Below the pieces are notes generated by a model. That model was not told where the DNA came from and did no database searches. It saw only the letters and a program-made list of their open reading frames with translations. Shown here piece after piece: positions 51,413 through 57,700 of a DNA stretch of 64,000 nt. The DNA is from Alkalimonas mucilaginosa (GTDB lineage: Bacteria > Pseudomonadota > Gammaproteobacteria > Enterobacterales > Alteromonadaceae): contig NZ_JAUGZK010000003.1 of NCBI RefSeq assembly GCF_036327005.1, forward strand, positions 62,001-126,000, given 5' to 3'. Each line of letters begins with the position of its first letter. Within the stretch, counting starts at the first letter, position 1. Position numbers and translations under genes: made by a program.

Positions 51413-51916
51413 ATGAGTGCCATTGCAAATTTTAAAAAACGCCGCGAAGCCCAACGGGCACAGCGCGAAGAGCGCACCAGTGAAGACGCCAAAACCGTTG
51501 CACCTGAAAACGAAGCCTTAACCCTGCTGGCCCTGTTGCTGTGCTGCGACGAAGAAAAAGCCATTGAAGTGGCCAGGGAAGAAGTCGATCGAAAAGCCCG
51601 TTTTGTGATGTATGACGATAAATTGCAGGGCGATGAAAAGGCCAAAGAAACCAAGGCCAACGAACAAGACAGCGACGATGCAGCCGCGCAGGTAGTGGAT
51701 GCCGCCGACACGGTAAGCAGCGCAGCGGATAACGTGAACGCCGCCACCAGTGATCTGGAAGAAACCGCCAGCCAGCTGGCCGACAACGCCGACGACATCA
51801 GCCAGGCCACTGAAGATCTGAAAGTAGCGACTGAAGAGCTAAAAAAGCCATCGGCGGCGCGTCCATCCTCGCATGGAAAGAAAGCCGCCGCGCCGAAAAG
51901 CAGCTCGAAAAAGTAA
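51413..51916 (+). CDS. Coiled-coil phage protein, probable upstream part of a frameshift product
   Basis: 167 residues. A basic N-terminus (IANFKKRREAQRAQREERTSED) is followed by a helical segment (EALTLLALLLCCDEEKAIEVAREEVD) and a long Ala/Asp-rich heptad-like stretch (residues about 95-145). It lies where P2 has no gene, between capsid N and terminase M. At 51841-51847 this frame contains A AAA AAG. A -1 slip there leads directly into the gpM frame and would give a protein of about 396 residues. Without the slip the protein ends in a Lys/Ser-rich tail. No family recognised. Confidence 0.65.
   Translation: MSAIANFKKRREAQRAQREERTSEDAKTVAPENEALTLLALLLCCDEEKAIEVAREEVDRKARFVMYDDKLQGDEKAKETKANEQDSDDAAAQVVDAADTVSSAADNVNAATSDLEETASQLADNADDISQATEDLKVATEELKKPSAARPSSHGKKAAAPKSSSKK
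51841..51894 (+). promoter_or_regulatory. Probable programmed -1 frameshift signal before gpM
   Basis: Slippery heptamer A AAA AAG (51841-51847), in the correct phase for the upstream gene, five spacer bases, then GGCGGC (51853-51858) able to pair with GCCGCC (51884-51889), or GGCGCG (51856-51861) with CGCGCC (51889-51894). The heptamer is the one used by E. coli dnaX. The -1 frame from 51847 has no stop and becomes gpM. Confidence 0.65.
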
Positions 51917-51954
51917 GGCGAACGGGCAGTGCTGAGCATGCGCCCAGCCTGCAC

Positions 51955-52602
51955 TTGCAGCTGATAGAGCTGGAATCGGATTTAAAGCGGTTAAAAGCCT
52001 TTGACCGCAGGGCCGACAAAATCGCCCACAAGCGGGATGTGCTGCTACCAAAGTGGCTGCCCATTGTTGAAGAGTACCTAAAAAACCGGAAGGGAAAAGG
52101 CAATGAAAAAATCAAAGATGCAACTGTTATCGACCATCCTATTTTCGCTTATTGCATTGTCTGGCTTTTCGACATTGGCGATCTCAGCCGGGCAATTGAC
52201 TATGGATTTACAGCCATTGAAATCGGCCAGCCCATGGCCGGAGCAATCAAGCGTAAGTGGCCCGGATTTATCGCCGACACTGTTTTTGACTGGGCAGAAA
52301 CTCAAGCCGAACAAGGCAACAGCATTGAGCCCTATTTTGGCACTGTGTTCGAGCGCGTCACAGGAAAGTGGAAGCTGCCAGAGCCAGTCACAGCCAAGTA
52401 TTACAAATTCGCCGGGCTGGCCTTGCTACGAGCAGAGAACGGCAAAGTTACACCCAGCCACATCGGCGATGCGGAGCGACTTAAAAAGGCCGATCAGCTT
52501 TTAGAAAAAGCCGCCAACCTGCATAAGCATGCCCAGGTAAAGACGGTACGAAACAAAATAGCCATGCGGCTAAGGGCCTTAGAAGAAGGCGCTGCAGGGT
52601 AG
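51955..52602 (+). CDS. Terminase endonuclease subunit (P2 gpM family)
   Basis: 215 residues from the first possible start (TTG at 51955, no ribosome site). The coding frame, however, reaches upstream to 51847 or beyond without any ATG, GTG or TTG, and the residues there (RRAEKQLEKV, SAEHAPSLHLQLIELE) look like the missing gpM N-terminus. From 51847 the product has 251 residues, matching P2 gpM (247). LLPKWLPIVEEYL, PIFAYCIVWLFDIGDLSRAIDYG and AIRRKWPGF-like segments identify the family. Expression most likely depends on -1 frameshifting from the upstream gene. It cuts concatemeric DNA with gpP. Confidence 0.85.
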   Translation: MQLIELESDLKRLKAFDRRADKIAHKRDVLLPKWLPIVEEYLKNRKGKGNEKIKDATVIDHPIFAYCIVWLFDIGDLSRAIDYGFTAIEIGQPMAGAIKRKWPGFIADTVFDWAETQAEQGNSIEPYFGTVFERVTGKWKLPEPVTAKYYKFAGLALLRAENGKVTPSHIGDAERLKKADQLLEKAANLHKHAQVKTVRNKIAMRLRALEEGAAG

Positions 52603-52783
52603 ACAGCAACAACTACGCGGTACCTATTGTTCGATAAGAGCGGTAGCGGCCGCAAGGGAACGACTCCCAACCCTCCAGGGCACTGGTGGAGTGCTTAACA
52701 GGCGACTGTTAAACCCACTAAGAAACCAGCAGCCCTGAACCTATTAACGATGTGACAGCAGGCGGCAGCGCCAGGGTAACAGT
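52603..52783 (+). other. Structured non-coding segment between gpM and gpL
   Basis: No ORF or stop-start overlap, unlike the rest of the late operon. TTAACAG (52695-52701), a GCGA tetraloop and CTGTTAA (52706-52712) form a perfect stem. It nests within GTGG (52686-52689) with CCAC (52715-52718), which nests within CAGGGC (52676-52681) with GCCCTG (52732-52737). Three nested helices and a GNRA loop suggest a folded RNA in the late transcript. Confidence 0.5.
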
Positions 52784-53245
52784 ATGAGCGGTTTTGGATT
52801 TCAATCACCAGCACAAGACAGCATCACCATTGATGCCGGCAGCGGCTGGCCGGAACTATCGACCGGTGAATTCCGCAAAAATCGACGCATCCCTGAGTAC
52901 TTCGAAGAAGCCACCCTAGCAGATTCGCTGAACCGCAGCGTGGCCGAAGTACAGTTGCAGATCATCAGTTTTGTAAGGCAGGCAAGCGCTAACACGGACG
53001 TTGCATTAACCCTGGATGAAAATCTGGCTCCTGAGTTCAGCGAGCAGCAAATCAGCATTTACCGGGGTGCAGTGTACGCCCGTTCCCATGCCGATTTGCT
53101 GGGTTATTTTTCTGCTGTGGATCAAAAAGAAGCAGGCAACAACAAAGCCAACGATGCAGACCAGCAATTGATTTTGCTGGCCCAGTCAAACCGGGGGATC
53201 CGGTTGCTGCTTGGCCTTGGCCGTGCCGGAGTGCATGACCTATGA
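52784..53245 (+). CDS. Head completion/stabilisation protein (P2 gpL family)
   Basis: 153 residues (P2 gpL has 169). WPELSTGEFRKNRRIPEYFEEATLADSLNRSVAEVQLQI and AVYARSHADLLGYFSAVDQKEAG are characteristic. It seals the portal vertex after packaging. GCCAGGGTAACAGT precedes the ATG, and its TGA overlaps the next gene (ATGA). Confidence 0.9.
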   Translation: MSGFGFQSPAQDSITIDAGSGWPELSTGEFRKNRRIPEYFEEATLADSLNRSVAEVQLQIISFVRQASANTDVALTLDENLAPEFSEQQISIYRGAVYARSHADLLGYFSAVDQKEAGNNKANDADQQLILLAQSNRGIRLLLGLGRAGVHDL

Positions 53246-53730
53246 GCCAGCCTAAAACCCAGCTGCAACAAGTAACCGAACACCTGCTGACAGGGCTAAC
53301 CCCTTATGTTACTGCCAACAGCATCGACGCCTGGCAGGAAAACGGCACCTTACTGTTGAATGGTGAAGACAAAGGCGCTGGCAGTTATCAAATAGCCAAG
53401 TGGAAGCACTCGGCCATTATCGCCATTGAAAAATTTCCACACCTGAAAGTGGACCCTTACAACCTGCTTGCAATGCTAGCAGCGTTTTTACTGGCCAGCG
53501 ACTGGCCCCGAGACACCTACGGTCTGGCAGATCCGCAAATAGACCTCGATATCATCAGCAACGACAACGCCACCGTGATCATTGAACTGGAACTGATGGA
53601 CGACATCGAGCTGATCCCGGACGAAGAAGGGCCTGTGCTGTACCTGGACAACCGCTACCGGGTCGCCTTAGCCGAGGTGTTCGTGGCCGAGGAAGCCGAG
53701 CTGGTGACCGGTGCCGGGGGTGATGAATGA
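53242..53730 (+). CDS. Tail completion protein (P2 gpR-like)
   Basis: 162 residues. KWKHSAIIAIEKFPHLKVDPYNLLAMLAAFLLASDWPRDTYGLADPQIDLDI is typical of the gpR/tail completion family. It acts at the head-proximal tail end. It overlaps gpL and gpS genes by ATGA. Confidence 0.85.
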   Translation: MSQPKTQLQQVTEHLLTGLTPYVTANSIDAWQENGTLLLNGEDKGAGSYQIAKWKHSAIIAIEKFPHLKVDPYNLLAMLAAFLLASDWPRDTYGLADPQIDLDIISNDNATVIIELELMDDIELIPDEEGPVLYLDNRYRVALAEVFVAEEAELVTGAGGDE

Positions 53731-54386
53731 CACTGATCATCAAACCCAACAAAAGCCAGGTGTTAAGTGCCAGCCAACAGCTGTCCCTGCTGCGGTTGCC
53801 GGCCAACAAGCGCACCCGAATTTTAAAAACACTGGGCCGGTACGAGCGCACCTTAGCCCGTAAGCGGATCAGCAGCCAAACCACCGTTGACGGCCGGCGC
53901 TTTGCCAAAAGCAAAAGTGGCAAAAAGTCCAGGCTGTTGCAGCGCCTGGGCAGAACGCTGGAGCCCTATGTAAAAAACGCCAACCGGCTGGAGCTAAAGC
54001 ACAAAGCGCCCATGACCGGACGAATTGCGGCCCTGCATCAGAAAGGCGGCATAGAAAGAATGACGGCGGCGCGCATGAACAGAATTCACGGCCAGCCCGA
54101 TTACAAGGCACCGGCCAGCCGCAGCCAGGCCAAAGCACTGGTTGCCAATGGCTACCAGGTGCGAAAAGCAAAAGGCGGTTTGCGCCGAGCCACCATCCGC
54201 GAAGTGATGGAAACACTAACCCACGGCAAGGCGGGTTTGATCCTGAGCAAGCTGCGTGGAAAACAGAAAAAACAAAGCTGGCCAATACCGGTTGCAGCAA
54301 GACCGTTCCTCGGTGACAAGGCCGACAACGTGCAGCGGCAACTGGCCGGCATCATCGAGCAAATCAACAAAACACAAAGGGGCTAA
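53727..54386 (+). CDS. Phage virion morphogenesis / tail completion protein (P2 gpS family)
   Basis: 219 residues, longer than P2 gpS (150) owing to central and C-terminal basic stretches. LRLPANKRTRILKTLGRYERTLARKRISSQTTVDGRRFAKSKSGKK and RIAALHQKGGIERMTAARMNRIHGQPDYKAPASRSQAKALVANGYQVR follow the family pattern. It overlaps gpR by ATGA. Confidence 0.85.
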   Translation: MTLIIKPNKSQVLSASQQLSLLRLPANKRTRILKTLGRYERTLARKRISSQTTVDGRRFAKSKSGKKSRLLQRLGRTLEPYVKNANRLELKHKAPMTGRIAALHQKGGIERMTAARMNRIHGQPDYKAPASRSQAKALVANGYQVRKAKGGLRRATIREVMETLTHGKAGLILSKLRGKQKKQSWPIPVAARPFLGDKADNVQRQLAGIIEQINKTQRG

Positions 54387-54388
54387 CA

Positions 54389-55495
54389 ATGTCACTAGGT
54401 AAGGTACAAGTTAACAATTTAAATCAGGGCCAGGGTGATATTGCGGCCATTGAACGTCACTTTTTATTTGTAGGTCGTGCCGGTGCAGCAGGTGAAGAAA
54501 GCCAGCTGTTTAGCATTGGTGCTCAAACCGACATTAACGACACCTTTGCAGCCAGCAACCTGCGTGATCAGGTGCTGGCCGCTCAGTTGAATGCCGGCCA
54601 GAACTGGACAGCAGCAGTATACCCGCTGGCCGAAGGTGAGGACGTATTCGAAGCCATCACCGCAGCCAACGAAGTGCAGAGCTTCGAAGCCGTAGTGTTC
54701 TGCGACCTTAGCACAGCAGGGGAAGCACTCAGCACCAAGCACGACTACCTTGCCAGCCTGCAAGCAAGCCATGGCCGGTTTGTCTTTGGTATTGCTGCAG
54801 TGCCTGGCATCGACGATGACACCCAAACGTGGAGCCAGTACGAAGCCGCCACCGTGGCATTGCAGGCAGGCATTGCTGCACATCTGGTCATTGCCGTACC
54901 ACAGCTGCACGGCAACAACGCGGGTGTACTGGCGGGGCGTTTGTGCAACCGTTCGGTCAGCATTGCAGATAGCCCAATGCGGGTGGCAACCGGTGCCGTG
55001 ATGGGCCTTGGCGTCGAGCCGCTGGACAGTGAAGACAAGCCGCTGACACTGGCCACGCTGGAAACGCTTGCAAATGCCCGGTTCAGTGTGCCGCAGTGGT
55101 ATCCGGATCTGGAAGGCGTGTATTGGAGCGATGGCAGCACCCTGGATGCAGCAGGCGGCGATTTCCAGTACATCGAACACTTACGGCCAGTGCACAAAGC
55201 CAGCCGCGAAGTGCGAATCCTGGCTATCCGGCGCATTGCCAACCGTGCACTGAACTCCACGCCAGCCAGTATCGAGCTGAACAAGGCCTATTTCATGCGG
55301 CCGCTTCGCGCCATGAGCAAAAGCACCGTGATCTTAGGCACCCAGTTCCCTGGTGAAGTACAGCCGCCGCGGGATGGTGACATTGCCATTGTCTGGACGA
55401 CCAACAAGGCCGTGACCATTTACATGGTGGTGCGTCCGTACAATTCGCCCAAAGAAATTACCGTCAACATCCTGCTTGATTTAAGCAGTGACTAA
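54389..55495 (+). CDS. Tail sheath protein, DUF2586 family
   Basis: 368 residues. LGKVQVNNLNQGQGDIAAIERHFLFVG at the start, a central domain, and WYPDLEGVYWSDGSTLDAAGGDFQYIEHLRPVHKASREVRILAIRRIANRALNST near the C-terminus are typical of the DUF2586 sheath of HP1/K139-like phages. It replaces P2 gpFI and marks the prophage as closer to HP1/K139 than to P2 itself. It forms the contractile sheath. Confidence 0.85.
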   Translation: MSLGKVQVNNLNQGQGDIAAIERHFLFVGRAGAAGEESQLFSIGAQTDINDTFAASNLRDQVLAAQLNAGQNWTAAVYPLAEGEDVFEAITAANEVQSFEAVVFCDLSTAGEALSTKHDYLASLQASHGRFVFGIAAVPGIDDDTQTWSQYEAATVALQAGIAAHLVIAVPQLHGNNAGVLAGRLCNRSVSIADSPMRVATGAVMGLGVEPLDSEDKPLTLATLETLANARFSVPQWYPDLEGVYWSDGSTLDAAGGDFQYIEHLRPVHKASREVRILAIRRIANRALNSTPASIELNKAYFMRPLRAMSKSTVILGTQFPGEVQPPRDGDIAIVWTTNKAVTIYMVVRPYNSPKEITVNILLDLSSD

Positions 55496-55535
55496 TTAAA
55501 ACGCTTAATTTAAGCAGCGCGTAGGAGCACAAAAC

Positions 55536-55985
55536 ATGCGTTTATCAGGAATTAATTTTAACGTGAACATGGGCGACATCATGATCCACGTTGACACAGC
55601 CACCCTGACCATTGACGACAACAGCGCGGTTAGCCAAACCAGCGGTGTGCCGGATGGTTATGTGGACGGCGATGTAGCGGCCAGCGGCGAACTGAATGTC
55701 AATGCCAGCCAGTTTGCGCTGATCTCCCAGGCAGCGAAGTCGGCCGGCGCATGGCGAGCCATGCAGACGTTCGACATCATGTTTTATGGCAAAACCGCCC
55801 GGGATGAAATGAAAGTCGAAGCTTTCGGATGCCGCATCAAGTTAAGCGAAATCCTGGACATCGACAAAAAAGGCGGCCAGGCCAGCTTGTTCAAAATCCC
55901 GTTCGATGTCACCAGCCCGGACTTTGTGCACATCGACGGTGTGCCGTACCTGCGGCCGGAAGAAATCGCCGATATCAAGCAATAA
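55536..55985 (+). CDS. Tail tube protein, DUF2597 family
   Basis: 149 residues: RLSGINFNVNMGDIMIHVDTATLTIDDNSAVSQTSGVPDGYVDGDVAASGELNVNASQF, then FGCRIKLSEILDIDKKGG, as in DUF2597 proteins that follow DUF2586 sheaths. It is the inner tail tube. GTAGGAGC precedes the ATG. Confidence 0.85.
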   Translation: MRLSGINFNVNMGDIMIHVDTATLTIDDNSAVSQTSGVPDGYVDGDVAASGELNVNASQFALISQAAKSAGAWRAMQTFDIMFYGKTARDEMKVEAFGCRIKLSEILDIDKKGGQASLFKIPFDVTSPDFVHIDGVPYLRPEEIADIKQ

Positions 55986-56061
55986 AAGCGGGGTGGCCAG
56001 TGCAGTTGTTCGTGACTGCGCCGGCCGCTGAATGGGTAACAACCAGGTAAGAGGACATGCA

Positions 56062-56625
56062 ATGCACCAGGTAGATTTCGACTTTATCGCAGAGCTGGAA
56101 GGCAAGGCACAGCTAAAAGGCTATGTGCCGGATCCTGCCCATTCGAATTCCGGCGTCACCATCGCCACCGGGTTCGACATTGGCCAGCGCAGTGAAAGCG
56201 ACATTATCAACCTGCTGCCAGAGCATCCCGAACTGGTAGATAAGTTGGTGCCTTACTGTGGCTTAAAGCGCATCGATGCCGTGATCGCGTTGCAGAAATG
56301 CCCATTGCTGATCACCCGGGAAGAAGCTGGCGTCATTGATAGCAGTGTCAAAAACCAGTTTTTAGGCCAGTTGCAACAACGGTACAACGCAGCATCCATG
56401 GCCGTGTTTACCGATCTGCCAGCGGCCATGCAAACCGTGATCGCATCAGTGGCCTTTCAGTATGGCGATTTAGCAAGGCGATGCCCGAAGTTCTGGCGAA
56501 CCGCAGTTAACGTGGACAGCACTGCAATGATTAACGAGCTGAAAAACTTTGGTGATCGCTACCCGACACGGCGCAACCGCGAAGCCAACTACTTGCAGAA
56601 ATATTGCCAGATGGGGGATGTATGA
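56062..56625 (+). CDS. Endolysin, pesticin-type muramidase
   Basis: 187 residues from the ATG at 56062 with AAGAGGA eight bases upstream. FDFIAELEGKAQLKGYVPD and GVTIATGFDIGQ place the catalytic Glu and the TGFD segment as in the pesticin C-terminal/T4-lysozyme-like muramidases. It cleaves peptidoglycan glycan strands at lysis. There is no signal peptide, so it depends on the holin that follows. ATGA overlap with the holin gene. Confidence 0.82.
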   Translation: MHQVDFDFIAELEGKAQLKGYVPDPAHSNSGVTIATGFDIGQRSESDIINLLPEHPELVDKLVPYCGLKRIDAVIALQKCPLLITREEAGVIDSSVKNQFLGQLQQRYNAASMAVFTDLPAAMQTVIASVAFQYGDLARRCPKFWRTAVNVDSTAMINELKNFGDRYPTRRNREANYLQKYCQMGDV

Positions 56626-56930
56626 GCTGGAAAAAGATAGCTGGCACCGTTGGCAATGTTGCAGGTTCACTGGCTCCGCTGCTGGGCGGGCCAGCAGGCC
56701 TTTTTTTGCTACTGATGCTGGCCGCGCAAATGGGAGTGCTGTTTGTGTTTCAGATCCCTGAAGGAAACCGCGATCTGCTGGTGTACCTGTCGGGCAACTT
56801 CCTGCCGTTTGTATCTGCTGCAGTGTACTACTGGGTCAGCTCCACCAAGGACGCCACCCAGCGTGAAAAATTAATGACGATGACCGGCAGCGGCCAAGCG
56901 GGATCATCCCAGCAGAAAGCGGAGGACTGA
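56622..56930 (+). CDS. Holin-like membrane protein
   Basis: 102 residues with two hydrophobic segments: LAPLLGGPAGLFLLLMLAAQMGVLFVF and YLSGNFLPFVSAAVYYWV, then a charged tail. Size, topology and position right after the endolysin fit a class II holin. It is coupled to the lysin gene by ATGA. Confidence 0.75.
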   Translation: MSWKKIAGTVGNVAGSLAPLLGGPAGLFLLLMLAAQMGVLFVFQIPEGNRDLLVYLSGNFLPFVSAAVYYWVSSTKDATQREKLMTMTGSGQAGSSQQKAED

Positions 56931-56932
56931 CG

Positions 56933-57196
56933 ATGGAGTTAACCAACTGGCTGATGGTGATCATGACCTTCATGGGGCTGGTACTGGTGGTGATGGTGCC
57001 GCTAATAGCGCACCTGTACAACGTGGTCCACAACACCACCGCCGAACTAAGCCGCCACCAGACGCACATTGCCGAAAATTACTCCACAAAAATCGAGGTG
57101 GAAAAGCTCGCATACAGGATTGAACGGCAAATGCGGGACGGTTTTGACAACCTGAAAGAAATTCTAACCAACAGAAGAGAGAAGGACGCAGCATGA
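56933..57196 (+). CDS. Membrane-anchored coiled-coil protein, lysis-associated (DUF2730-like)
   Basis: 87 residues: one N-terminal transmembrane helix (WLMVIMTFMGLVLVVMVPLIAHLY), then a coiled coil (TTAELSRHQTHIAENYSTKIEVEKLAYRIERQMRDGFDNLKEILTNR). This layout resembles DUF2730 proteins and inner-membrane spanins. It may assist lysis, but no lipoprotein partner is visible. It overlaps the next gene by ATGA. Confidence 0.6.
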   Translation: MELTNWLMVIMTFMGLVLVVMVPLIAHLYNVVHNTTAELSRHQTHIAENYSTKIEVEKLAYRIERQMRDGFDNLKEILTNRREKDAA

Positions 57197-57468
57197 AACA
57201 GCAAATCACACTGACCTTAGGCAGCACTGATTTTTTATTCAATGTTACGGTGCAAGACCACAGCGATTACATCGACGCCGCAGCGCGGGGATCATCCATC
57301 ACAGCCGCATCGCACAATTTCACCATGCGAACCATCGACGCCAGCCAAAAAGATGAGTTTAAGAAGCTGCTGGATGAGTGCCCCGGTGCAGAACTGCAAA
57401 TCGCCGCAGCGCTGAAATCTGAGTTCTCGCCAGTACTGGAAATTACGGTAAAAAAATCGAGCAGCTGA
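57193..57468 (+). CDS. Tail assembly chaperone (gpE-like)
   Basis: 91 residues, HP1/K139-type tail chaperone (QQITLTLGSTDFLFNVTVQDHSDYIDAAARGSSI). The end of the gene has A AAA AAA at 57450-57456. A -1 slip there continues into a frame ending at 57644 and adds about 62 residues, the E' extension. P2 and lambda use the same arrangement for their tape-measure chaperones, so the two products probably both bind the tape measure protein encoded next. Confidence 0.78.
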   Translation: MKQQITLTLGSTDFLFNVTVQDHSDYIDAAARGSSITAASHNFTMRTIDASQKDEFKKLLDECPGAELQIAAALKSEFSPVLEITVKKSSS

Positions 57469-57644
57469 TCGAATCGATTGATTCGAATCAGCTGGAACAG
57501 TTGTTCATTATGCGGCGGCACCTGTTGCCGCATGAGCCGGACACAGAACAAAACCTGGCCCGTGCCGCCTGGTTGGTAAAACGGCAACGCGAAGACCTGC
57601 AGGCAATCGTAACCAACGCCATTGCTAAGGCCTTCGGGGGTTGA
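57450..57644 (+). CDS. gpE' extension, read by -1 frameshift
   Basis: From the slippery A7 run the -1 frame reads IEQLIESIDSNQLEQLF and on to IVTNAIAKAFGG, stopping at 57642-57644. It has no ATG with a ribosome site at its start, only the internal ATG of FIMRRHL. Position between the chaperone and tape measure genes is where P2-like phages put the frameshifted extension. Confidence 0.7.
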   Translation, partial: KKIEQLIESIDSNQLEQLFIMRRHLLPHEPDTEQNLARAAWLVKRQREDLQAIVTNAIAKAFGG

Positions 57645-57700
57645 TGGGTGCCGGTATCGAGTAAAGACAGCAGCAACTACGCTGCAGCAACGGGGCATGT

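Noticed and set aside
54464..55180. 238-residue ORF on the minus strand
   Set aside because: Shadow of the DUF2586 sheath gene; there are no motifs and it opposes the late operon.
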